From the NCBI RefSeq assembly GCF_003268395.1, contig NZ_LQXQ01000010.1:33565-97564 (forward strand): a stretch of DNA of 64,000 bases, written 5' to 3'. Position 1 is the first letter of the stretch, and each line of letters opens with the position of its first letter. The notes below the pieces were generated by a model. That model searched no databases. It saw nothing but the letters and a program-made list of their open reading frames with translations, and was not told the origin of the DNA. Positions 56,638 through 64,000 of this stretch are shown in pieces. The position numbers and the translations under genes are program-made. Source of the stretch: Acinetobacter sp. CFCC 10889 (GTDB taxonomy: Bacteria; Pseudomonadota; Gammaproteobacteria; Pseudomonadales; Moraxellaceae).

Positions 56638-59496
56638 TTATACTCGATAAACTGAAGCAAGTTTGAATTTTGCAAGATAATCAATACATTCTTGGGCTGA
56701 GAGCGGTTTTGAATAATAAAAACCTTGTAAAATATGACAACCATGTTTTTTTAAGAAATTAATTTGTTCAATGGTTTCAACACCTTCAGCAACGACACTC
56801 ATACCCATTGCTTTACCCATTGCGATAATCGCACTGACAATGGCTTGATCTTTTTCTTGTTCAATTTTAGAAATAAATATTTTGTCGATTTTTAAAGTAT
56901 CAATAGGGTAATTGGTGAGATAAGCCAAAGATGAATAACCTGTCCCAAAATCATCTAGTGCAATGGAAATATGACGTTGTTTAATTTGTTGCAATAAATT
57001 GAGGACGTTGTCTGATTTTGCGATCAAAGATGATTCAGTGATCTCAAGCTCTAACATATCACCTGAAATTTTATATAAATTCAGTGCTTGATCTATATCT
57101 TGAATCAGTTCACCACGATGCACTTGTTGTGCCACAATATTGACTGACACACGCAGGTAATCAAAGTTCAAATCTTGCCAAATTCGAATCTGTTTACAGG
57201 TTTCAAATAATACAAAACGTCCAATTTCAGTAATTAGACTTGATTCTTCTGCAATGGGTAAAAATACATCAGGTGTAATTAAACCAAGTTTAGGATGTTG
57301 CCAACGAATCAATGCTTCAAAACCATAAACTTTTTCAGTTTTTGTACAAATTTTAGGCTGATAATAGACAAGTAATTCTTTATTTTTAAGAGCCTGTCTT
57401 AAATCACCCTCAAGATTCATACCTTTATGGAAGAGTTGAGTATTTTTACTGGTATAAAAATATGCAGTATTTCCACCTAAGCTTTTTGCTTCAGCCAATG
57501 CTTGCTCAGCGTGGCTGTTTAATGTGTCAACTTGACGACCATGTTCAGGATAAAGTGCGATACCTAGCGAAATTGAAATGAAATGTTCATGATTTTCAAT
57601 GGTAAATGGGTGCTCAAAAGCATCCAAAAGTCTTTTGGCGATTTTATGAATATTTTTCTTATTTTGACCAAAATTATAAATAATTGAAAAATCATCATTA
57701 TTTAAATAAGAAATTAATAATGCATCAGGACAATATTGTCTTAAACGTTGTGCACAGATTTGTAATAATGCATCGCCTGCTTGCGTACTTACAAATTCAT
57801 TAAATGATCTAAAACGATCAATATTAATACGGATCACAGCAAGATTCTGCATTAAATTATTTGGATCAGTTAAATAATGATGTAGTTGTAAGTTAAAATA
57901 AAAACGATTAGGTAGATCGGTTAATAAATCATAATTTTCTAAATATGAAACACGTTGTTCTTGTTTTTTACGTTCAGTTAAATCAGTAATAATACCAATG
58001 TAATTGGTCACTTTATTTTTTTCATCTGATACTGCATTAATATGTACCCATAATGTTAATTTTTTACCTGTTAAAAATTCAATTTGTAATTCAGCATCAA
58101 ACTCACCATCTTTGACTAATTTTTTTGTTGTATCAAAATGCTGCTGTAAAATTTCTTTGCTATTATTTACTGTAATATCAAATATATGTTTGCCTAATAA
58201 ATCATTTTGTTGATAACCCACTAATTTTTCAAAGTATGGATTTACTTCCAAATAGCATAAATTATTATCCAGTACAAAAACCCCTTCAGCCACATGTTTA
58301 AAGACATTTGCTGCAAGCTTGAGTTGTTCTTGATCTGTTTTTTCCTTTTGAATATCACGATGAATACCCACCATACGAATGGGCTTGTAGGAGATCGGGT
58401 GGCGAGCGATCACTTTACCTGTATCTTGAATCCAACACCATTGATCATTTCTTTTAATACGATAGCGTGCTTCAAAGCGTTCAGATTTGCCACGTAAATG
58501 TTGACGCATAAGGTGTTGATAATTTTCGAGGTCATCAGGGTGAATCAAAGATTCAATTTGGGTATTATGTTCATCGAATTGGTTAAATAAAATTTTACTT
58601 TTGGTATCAAATATTTCAATAGTCCGTTTTTCAATATTCCATAACCATGAATTAATACCTGCAGTTTCATGTGCAAAGGCTAAATTGGCTTGATGATTTT
58701 CTAAACGTGCATTAATTTGATGAATATCAAATGTACGTTCTTTTACTTTTTGCTCAAGCAATTGATTGCTCAGTAATAGCTCATTTTTAATTTGAGCTGA
58801 GTGATCAATTTCATGTTTTAATTTAGTTTGTAATTGATTTGTATCTTGGATTTGTTGTTTGGATTTAATTAATAAATTATTATAGTTAAAAGAAGTATTC
58901 ATTAATTTATGATAAAGCTTATGTGTAAGAAAGCTTGCAGCAAAAATAAATAATAAAATAAGATTGAAAGTAAATTGATGGTATGCATTTAAAGGATTAA
59001 TCAGGATAAATTTATATAATAAGCATGGTATAATAGATGGAATGAAAAAAAATAAAAAATATCGGAAGCGACAGCTTAAATAAATAATTGCAGTGATTGT
59101 AGTTAAACAAACCAAAATACTTGATAAAATCAGTAAATGTATTGCTGTAATTTGAGGCGTGTCAATTAGCACATAATAATGTAAAGTAAAAATGCCAAAA
59201 CCTAGACTACAACCAAGGACTAAACAGATAAACTGACATAAAGCATCTAAATTGAAACTATTATAATAAGATGTCTTTAAATTTGATTGAATGAGTAACC
59301 ATGAAATACTTGAAAGAATAGCAGCAACAATACCCCAAAGCGTGAATGAAAATGAGAATTCTTCAAAATAAATATAATAAACAGAGAGGTCATACACAAT
59401 GATTGCGGATAAGCATAAGAGAAAACGTTGCAAAAGGATGGCTGCACGCTTGACCTGAGCAGCGTATAAGAGTTCATCTTGAACGTCTATTATCAT
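56638..59496 (-). CDS. Membrane PAS-PAS-GGDEF-EAL c-di-GMP phosphodiesterase
   Basis: Large protein of 952 residues. The N-terminus has about six membrane spans (LLCLSAIIVYDLSVYYIYF, ITAIHLLILSSILVCLTTITAIIY and others), then a coiled coil (about 210-265). Two PAS domains follow (about 275-375, ending RMVGIHRDIQKEK; and about 385-505, FVLDNNLCYLEVNPYFEKLVGY). The GGDEF domain has NNDDF in place of the active motif and is probably inactive. The EAL domain is intact: FEALIRW, LELEITESSL, LDDFGTGYSSLAYL and AEGVET. It should hydrolyse c-di-GMP. A perfect CRP-type palindrome lies upstream at 59635. Confidence 0.88.
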   Translation of the reverse strand: MIIDVQDELLYAAQVKRAAILLQRFLLCLSAIIVYDLSVYYIYFEEFSFSFTLWGIVAAILSSISWLLIQSNLKTSYYNSFNLDALCQFICLVLGCSLGFGIFTLHYYVLIDTPQITAIHLLILSSILVCLTTITAIIYLSCRFRYFLFFFIPSIIPCLLYKFILINPLNAYHQFTFNLILLFIFAASFLTHKLYHKLMNTSFNYNNLLIKSKQQIQDTNQLQTKLKHEIDHSAQIKNELLLSNQLLEQKVKERTFDIHQINARLENHQANLAFAHETAGINSWLWNIEKRTIEIFDTKSKILFNQFDEHNTQIESLIHPDDLENYQHLMRQHLRGKSERFEARYRIKRNDQWCWIQDTGKVIARHPISYKPIRMVGIHRDIQKEKTDQEQLKLAANVFKHVAEGVFVLDNNLCYLEVNPYFEKLVGYQQNDLLGKHIFDITVNNSKEILQQHFDTTKKLVKDGEFDAELQIEFLTGKKLTLWVHINAVSDEKNKVTNYIGIITDLTERKKQEQRVSYLENYDLLTDLPNRFYFNLQLHHYLTDPNNLMQNLAVIRINIDRFRSFNEFVSTQAGDALLQICAQRLRQYCPDALLISYLNNDDFSIIYNFGQNKKNIHKIAKRLLDAFEHPFTIENHEHFISISLGIALYPEHGRQVDTLNSHAEQALAEAKSLGGNTAYFYTSKNTQLFHKGMNLEGDLRQALKNKELLVYYQPKICTKTEKVYGFEALIRWQHPKLGLITPDVFLPIAEESSLITEIGRFVLFETCKQIRIWQDLNFDYLRVSVNIVAQQVHRGELIQDIDQALNLYKISGDMLELEITESSLIAKSDNVLNLLQQIKQRHISIALDDFGTGYSSLAYLTNYPIDTLKIDKIFISKIEQEKDQAIVSAIIAMGKAMGMSVVAEGVETIEQINFLKKHGCHILQGFYYSKPLSAQECIDYLAKFKLASVYRV

Positions 59497-59611
59497 TCCT
59501 AATGCCTTTTTCTTAGTACGAATTTTTAGTACAGATATTTTTAACTTTGGTTTTATTTATAACATTTAATGTTACTTAAATATTTCATTTTAAGACAGCT
59601 AAATTACTTTT

Positions 59612-59652
59612 ATTTTACGGCAAAATCAAGATTTTTGTGATTTAAATCACAT
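59612..59652 (-). promoter_or_regulatory. CRP/Vfr-type site and -10 box before the EAL-protein gene
   Basis: TGTGA-TTTAAA-TCACA (59636-59651) is a perfect match to the CRP palindrome. On the minus strand TAAAAT (59617-59612) lies downstream as a -10 box, placing the site centre near -38 to -41, the class II activator position. It lies 139 bases before the start codon. Inferred from sequence only. Confidence 0.6.
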
Positions 59653-59667
59653 ATTTCTTAATTAAAT

Positions 59668-60381
59668 TTAGTGAAATGTGTAGTTTAAAATAGAAAGCGC
59701 AACGACTGGTGCTGTTTCTGTACGCAGTACACGAGCACCAATGCACCAGTTTTTAAATCCGTGATCATTTGCCTGACTGATTTCAGCTTCACTCAGACCA
59801 CCTTCTGGACCAATCAGCAAAACAAGATCTTGGCTTGCATCTTTGAGCACATCAGTCTGTTCTTTTTCAGGTGCAAGTACCAGTTTTGTTGTAGGTAATT
59901 CTGTTTGTAACCATTGTTCTAAACTGAGAGGTGCAAGTATTTGAGGAACAATATTCATGCCGCATTGTTCACAGGCTGCAATTGCGATGCCTTGCCAATG
60001 ATCAATTTTCTTCTGATCACGGTCATATTTTAAACGCATTTCACAACGTTCAGAAGTCAACAGCTGAATTTTGGAAACACCAAGTTCGACAGCTTTTTGA
60101 ATCGCATAATCCATACGATCACCTTTACTCATCACTTGCCCAAGCAGTGCGGTGAAGTGAGGTGTACGGTTGTCAGGGTTAAATGCGTCAACATGTACTG
60201 AAGCAGATTTTTTCGCAACATCTGCCAGTGTTACTGCATATTCACCACCTTGTCCATTGAACAAAGTGGCTTTTTCACCGACTTGCGCACGTAAGACTTT
60301 GACCCAGTGATGGAAAACTGTTTCAGTCAGTTCAACTGTAGTATCAACAGCTAAATCAGTTTCAATATAAAAACGGGGCAT
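59668..60381 (-). CDS. rsmE: 16S rRNA m3U1498 methyltransferase
   Basis: SPOUT methyltransferase of 237 residues that modifies U1498 of 16S rRNA. N-terminal PUA-like domain (MPRFYIETDLAVDTTVELTETVFHHWVKVLRAQ), then the knot domain: AIQKAVELGVSKIQLLTSERCEM, LLIGPEGGLSEAEI and LGARVLRTETAPVVAL-like ARVLRTETAPVVALSIL. All the RsmE signature motifs are present. It lies 36 bases after metF on the same strand and is probably transcribed with it. Confidence 0.96.
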   Translation of the reverse strand: MPRFYIETDLAVDTTVELTETVFHHWVKVLRAQVGEKATLFNGQGGEYAVTLADVAKKSASVHVDAFNPDNRTPHFTALLGQVMSKGDRMDYAIQKAVELGVSKIQLLTSERCEMRLKYDRDQKKIDHWQGIAIAACEQCGMNIVPQILAPLSLEQWLQTELPTTKLVLAPEKEQTDVLKDASQDLVLLIGPEGGLSEAEISQANDHGFKNWCIGARVLRTETAPVVALSILNYTFH

Positions 60382-60417
60382 TCAGTCTTACTCGCAAATA
60401 GATGATTTAATTTTGAA

Positions 60418-61254
60418 TTATGCTAAACCAAGATCCAGCACAAGCTGACGGTTTGGTTCAGTGTGGTTCATGGTGTAGAAGTGCAGACTTGGCGCACCAC
60501 CTGCAATCAGGCGTTCACAGAGCTTCACCACAACTTCATGACCAAAGGCTTTGATACTTGCAGAATCATCACCATAAGTTGCCAGCTGCTTACGAATCCA
60601 GCGTGGAATCTCCGCACCAGTACCATCAGCAAAGCGAATCAGGTTGCTTGCATTGGTAATCGGCATAATCCCTGGTGCAACTGGAATATCAATGCCTTCT
60701 TTTTGAATGCGGTCTACAAAGTAGAAATACGCATCTGGATTGAAGAAGAATTGAGTTAGTGCTGCATTTGCACCTGCACGGGCTTTATCACAAAAACGTT
60801 GAATGTCTAAGTCAAAGCTGTCGGCTTGTGGATGCATTTCAGGATATGCAGCAACTTCGATATGGAAATGATCACCTGAATGTTCACGAATGAAGCGAAC
60901 CAGATCAGTGGCATAAGGCAGTTCACCCAAGCCAACCTGACCAGAAGGTAAATCACCACGAAGCGCGACAATACGGTCAATGCCTTGTGATTTATACAAA
61001 TCCAGCAATTCAGCAATACGTTGTTTGCTGTCACCAATACAAGACAGGTGAGGGGCAACTGGTGTACCTTTGCCGTTGAAATCGTCCAGTGTAGACAAGG
61101 TGCGTTCACGGGTAGAGCCCCCCGCACCATAAGTTACAGAGAAAAATTCAGGATTCAGTAACTGAAGTTCTTGATGTACAACTTTAAGCTTTTCCGCACC
61201 TGCATCGGTTTTGGTCGGGAAAAACTCAAAAGAAATCGGGACACGTTTGGTCAT
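60418..61254 (-). CDS. metF: 5,10-Methylenetetrahydrofolate reductase
   Basis: Flavoenzyme supplying 5-methyl-THF for methionine synthesis. The 278-residue protein is a TIM barrel with the conserved ISFEFFPTKTDAGAEKL, SVTYGAGGSTRERTL, IDRIVALRGDLPSG and AALTQFFFNPDAYF. The start at 61254 has a good AAGGA upstream. It follows ahcY on the same strand, but 264 bases and a palindromic repeat lie between; both belong to the activated-methyl cycle. Confidence 0.96.
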   Translation of the reverse strand: MTKRVPISFEFFPTKTDAGAEKLKVVHQELQLLNPEFFSVTYGAGGSTRERTLSTLDDFNGKGTPVAPHLSCIGDSKQRIAELLDLYKSQGIDRIVALRGDLPSGQVGLGELPYATDLVRFIREHSGDHFHIEVAAYPEMHPQADSFDLDIQRFCDKARAGANAALTQFFFNPDAYFYFVDRIQKEGIDIPVAPGIMPITNASNLIRFADGTGAEIPRWIRKQLATYGDDSASIKAFGHEVVVKLCERLIAGGAPSLHFYTMNHTEPNRQLVLDLGLA

Positions 61255-61347
61255 GGTTAAATCCTTTTTTATAAGTATTTAAGTTATTTACTCATTTGGA
61301 AAATTGGGAATTAATAAATCAAATGAAGCGTTGAATTCTTATTTAAA

Positions 61348-61447
61348 AATCTCCCCTAACCCCTCTTTGTAAAGAGGGGAAAGTCGTGAATTTTATTGAA
61401 ACTAGATTCACGGCTCCTCCCTTTTTAAAGGGAGGTTGGGAGGGATT
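61348..61447. repeat. Dispersed palindromic repeat, copy B (ahcY-metF gap)
   Basis: About 100 bases. Terminal inverted repeats AATCTCCCCTAACC and GGTTGGGAGGGATT (imperfect, 14 bp). Inside are CCCCTCTTT/AAAGAGGGG (61360-61379), GTGAAT/ATTCAC and CCTCCCTTT/AAAGGGAGG (61416-61435). Same layout as copy A at 14645-14734. Confidence 0.75.
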
Positions 61448-61518
61448 ATTTAAAAGCAACACATTCAAATGTTTAATAATTCATCATCTTATTTCAAGTA
61501 TGAGTGAATGATTAAAAC

Positions 61519-62901
61519 TTAGTACTTATAAGACTCAGACTTAAATGGACCTTCAACAGTTACACCTAAGTAATCTGCCTGTACTTGAGTCAATTGAGTC
61601 AAGACACCACCGAAACCTACAACCATTGCCGCAGCAACTTCTTCATCTAATTTCTTAGGAATAAGTTCTACACGGATCGCAGCTTGTTTTTGATCTTCAG
61701 GAAGATCAGCAAATTTCTCAGCAAATAAATGCATTTGACCCAAAACCTGGTTGGCAAATGAACCATCCATAATACGTGAAGGGTGACCAGTCGCATTACC
61801 AAGGTTCACTAAACGACCTTCAGATAAAAGGATTAAGTAATCGTTTTCATTTTCTGTACGATACACTTGGTGTACTTGTGGCTTAACTTCAACCCACTTG
61901 TAACCACGTAAGTAGTTCGTGTCGATTTCAGTATCAAAGTGACCGATGTTACAAACCACTGCACCTGCTTTTAATGAATCAAGCATTGCAGAATCACATA
62001 CGTGATAGTTCCCCGTTGTTGTTACGATCAAATCAGTGTTTTGAAGAAGGTCAAGGTTGATGTCTTCTTTCTTGCCCGTTTGTACGCCATTTTTGTATGG
62101 AGAAACAACCTCATAACCGTCCATGCATGCTTGCATTGCACAGATTGGGTCGATTTCAGTTACACGTACAATCATGCCTTCCTGACGAAGTGATTGAGCA
62201 GAACCTTTACCTACGTCACCATAACCGATTACAAGCGCACGGCGACCAGATAGAAGCATATCTGTACCACGTTTGATCGCATCATTTAATGAATGGCGGC
62301 AACCGTATTTGTTGTCATTTTTAGACTTGGTTACAGAGTCGTTTACGTTGATTGCAGGTACTTTTAAAGTACCGTCACGGTGCATTTCATACAGACGTTG
62401 AACACCTGTAGTGGTTTCTTCTGTAATACCGTGAATTTTAGCAATCACTTGAGGATATTTTTCGTGAACAAGTGCAGTTAAGTCACCGCCATCATCCAAA
62501 ATCATGTTGGCATCCCAAGGTGTGCCATTTACATTGATCTGTTGTTCTAAACACCAGTTGTATTCTTCTTCAGTTTCGCCTTTCCAAGCAAATACAGGAA
62601 TACCCGCAGCAGCGATTGCAGCAGCAGCATGGTCTTGAGTAGAGAAGATGTTACAAGATGTCCAACGAACTTCTGCGCCTAATTCAACCAAAGTTTCGAT
62701 TAAAACAGCTGTTTGGATTGTCATGTGGATACAACCCAAAATTTTAGCACCTGCAAGTGGTTTTGCAGCAGAATAGCGTTTACGAAGACCCATCAAAGCA
62801 GGCATTTCTGCTTCTGCAAGTTTGATTTCTTTACGACCGTAATCAGCAAGTGAAATGTCGGCAACTTTGTAATCTGTAAATGAAGCATTAACCGCGTTCA
62901 T
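61519..62901 (-). CDS. ahcY: S-adenosylhomocysteinase
   Basis: NAD-dependent enzyme that splits SAH into adenosine and homocysteine, removing the inhibitor of methylation. The 460-residue protein has the substrate-binding region [41 protein letters not shown] and the NAD-binding [16 protein letters not shown], and ends in the conserved PFKSESYKY. The ATG at 62901 has AAGGAG six bases upstream, better than the GTG at 62904. A SAH riboswitch precedes it, so it is probably turned on by SAH. Confidence 0.97.
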   Translation of the reverse strand: MNAVNASFTDYKVADISLADYGRKEIKLAEAEMPALMGLRKRYSAAKPLAGAKILGCIHMTIQTAVLIETLVELGAEVRWTSCNIFSTQDHAAAAIAAAGIPVFAWKGETEEEYNWCLEQQINVNGTPWDANMILDDGGDLTALVHEKYPQVIAKIHGITEETTTGVQRLYEMHRDGTLKVPAINVNDSVTKSKNDNKYGCRHSLNDAIKRGTDMLLSGRRALVIGYGDVGKGSAQSLRQEGMIVRVTEIDPICAMQACMDGYEVVSPYKNGVQTGKKEDINLDLLQNTDLIVTTTGNYHVCDSAMLDSLKAGAVVCNIGHFDTEIDTNYLRGYKWVEVKPQVHQVYRTENENDYLILLSEGRLVNLGNATGHPSRIMDGSFANQVLGQMHLFAEKFADLPEDQKQAAIRVELIPKKLDEEVAAAMVVGFGGVLTQLTQVQADYLGVTVEGPFKSESYKY

Positions 62902-62939
62902 CACGATCTCCTTAAAATAGATAATTGATCATTATGTTC

Positions 62940-63040
62940 GCGGATGCCGTTGTTGGTTTAAATGAAGATTTAAACCGATGGTCGAGCCTAGCGATCTTAC
63001 ATTTATGTGCCTGTAAGAAAGTCGCAGCATCCCTCGACTG
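62940..63040 (-). ncRNA. S-adenosylhomocysteine (SAH) riboswitch
   Basis: Read on the minus strand from 63038: P1 strand GTCGAG pairs with CTCGAC (62996-62991). GGATGC (63032-63027) pairs with GCATCC (62947-62942) as the P4 pseudoknot. P2 is TGCGAC...GATCGC, with an extra stem CTTACA/TGTAAG. The conserved AGGCTCG and AACGGCATCC strings are present. A loop stem GGTTTAAA/TTTAAACC is an optional extension. It lies about 40 bases before ahcY. SAH binding would raise ahcY expression; no terminator is seen in the platform, so control may be translational or otherwise. Confidence 0.9.
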
Positions 63041-63090
63041 CGGTGTATTGTACTTGGAAAATGATTTGGTTCCAACGTGGTTTTGTTGTT

Positions 63091-63942
63091 TTATTCATCG
63101 ACTTGTACTTCTACACCTAGTTTTTCAAGTCGAGAAGATAATCCTGTTGGTGTTCTTTGAAATAATATGCTTAATTCGGTTAAATTATAGCCTTCATCAT
63201 ATTTTTGGATAAGCAAATCGGTTTCATTCTCAGACCACTTATAATTGCTGCGGGCATATTTTTCACGTGTTTTAAGTACAATATTACTTTGGGATTCTGT
63301 ACGACAAATCAGATCATTTTCATTAAAGTTAAGGGGAGTAATCGCTAAATTTTCATCGCCATTTACAATATGAAGATTACTTTCTATATGAGATTTGGAA
63401 ATGGTTGTTAAAGATATATCGGGTTGAGCGATACCATCATAACGATAAGTTTCAAAGCGAATTCTTTTATTCAGAATCGCATGTTTAATCGCTTTTTCAA
63501 CTTTGGTTAAAGATGATTTTCCAGTTTTAATTTCTAAAAAGATAATTTCAATGTCATCAATGCTGACTCCATCTTCATTGTCACGATATTTTTCGATGTT
63601 ATGAAAGACAATAAAATCTATGGGCTTTCCTAAAAAAGTACAATCATGTGGTGTATATGGAAAGTTTTCTTGAAAAGGGCAGAATTTTTCACTGATTTGT
63701 CCTTTGATGGTATTCCGAGAAGCACTTAATGAGAGTTTGGTTGCATTCTTCTTTTCCTTTTCAAAGTCTACTTTTAATTCATGTATATTATTTGCATGTG
63801 ACAAAATTAATTCATTGATTTGTTCTTGGTGTAAAATTTGTAGTTCATTGAGCTTCTTTTGCACTTGTGCATTTTTGTTATAAAAAAATAAAATGATTAA
63901 AACAAGGCTAAATATCAATAAAAAGCTAATTATAATTTCCAT
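63091..63942 (-). CDS. Membrane-anchored Holliday-junction-resolvase-like endonuclease with C-terminal helix-turn-helix
   Basis: Protein of 283 residues. One N-terminal membrane span (MEIIISFLLIFSLVLIILFF) leads to a coiled coil (about 23-65). The nuclease domain follows: GQISEKFCPFQENFPYTPHDCTFLGKPIDFIVF and IEIIFLEIKTGKSSLTKVEKAI, with the Asp and Glu-x-Lys of a PD-(D/E)xK fold, as in the endonuclease family related to Holliday-junction resolvases. The last 50 or so residues (WSENETDLLIQKYDEGYNLTELSILFQRTPTGLSSRLEKLGV) look like a Myb/SANT-like or HTH domain, not usual for that family. Function unknown. Its 3' end directly adjoins the ahcY riboswitch region. Confidence 0.72.
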   Translation of the reverse strand: MEIIISFLLIFSLVLIILFFYNKNAQVQKKLNELQILHQEQINELILSHANNIHELKVDFEKEKKNATKLSLSASRNTIKGQISEKFCPFQENFPYTPHDCTFLGKPIDFIVFHNIEKYRDNEDGVSIDDIEIIFLEIKTGKSSLTKVEKAIKHAILNKRIRFETYRYDGIAQPDISLTTISKSHIESNLHIVNGDENLAITPLNFNENDLICRTESQSNIVLKTREKYARSNYKWSENETDLLIQKYDEGYNLTELSILFQRTPTGLSSRLEKLGVEVQVDE

Positions 63943-64000
63943 AATTTTCTATAATTTAAAATTCTCATCATAATAAAAAATTCATGAAAACTAAATTATA

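Overview
The window looks like a chromosomal segment of an Acinetobacter species (Moraxellaceae, Gammaproteobacteria). The DNA is AT-rich. The cluster rubA-rubB-estB-oxyR facing ppk and mtgA matches the arrangement described for Acinetobacter ADP1. The order nudix-mnmA-hflD-purB is the gammaproteobacterial one, and Wzi, Bap-like and DUF4139 proteins of Acinetobacter type are present. Almost everything is housekeeping DNA. No integrase, transposase, prophage, CRISPR array or rRNA gene was seen.

Layout. 1-7.7 kb: the end of mtgA, ppk1, the convergent rubA-rubB-estB-oxyR operon, apt and a small esterase-like gene. 8-13.6 kb: a secreted TonB-like-fold protein divergent from lysS, a Wzi-family outer-membrane protein behind a perfect FNR-type box, then a 1-kb non-coding stretch holding three successive hairpin/terminator units, and a GNAT gene. 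13.7-18.6 kb: cysD and cysN, split by a dispersed palindromic repeat, then a very AT-rich two-gene FRG/DUF262 cassette that starts in the cysN terminator. 18.8-31.7 kb: a DUF4139 protein, a sigma factor with two small envelope genes, an rRNA/tRNA methyltransferase, fbp, pal, tolB, a gamma-carbonic anhydrase, a PBP5-type carboxypeptidase, surE (frameshifted at its 3' end), nlpD and a LysR regulator. 31.9-38.2 kb: argD, grxD, an S49 peptidase, a DUF2238 membrane protein and a Bap-like Ig-repeat protein. 38.2-47.7 kb: a mosaic palindromic repeat, purB-hflD-mnmA-nudJ, an amino-acid permease, pyrC-rnt-tRNA-Glu and an L,D-transpeptidase. 47.9-64 kb: a diguanylate cyclase, pdxB-epmA, an orphan AT-rich gene, cca, a frameshifted maeB, a large PAS/GGDEF/EAL protein with a perfect CRP-type palindrome upstream, metF-rsmE, ahcY under an S-adenosylhomocysteine riboswitch, and a membrane-anchored Holliday-junction-resolvase-like endonuclease.

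How the genes fit together: ahcY and metF serve the activated-methyl cycle. CysD and CysN make APS for sulfate assimilation. Rubredoxin and its reductase feed electrons to alkane hydroxylation, with oxyR in the same operon. tolB/pal, dac, nlpD, ldt and mtgA form the envelope and peptidoglycan theme. The diguanylate cyclase and the EAL protein are opposing c-di-GMP enzymes about 8 kb apart.

The best candidates for something new are the FRG-DUF262 cassette (a possible defence module, flanked by an 11-base direct repeat) and the triple hairpin/terminator array downstream of wzi (a possible tandem small-RNA locus). Two single-base frameshifts in conserved genes (surE, maeB) are either sequence errors or real lesions. 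All functional calls rest on reading translations and motifs; no database search was run.
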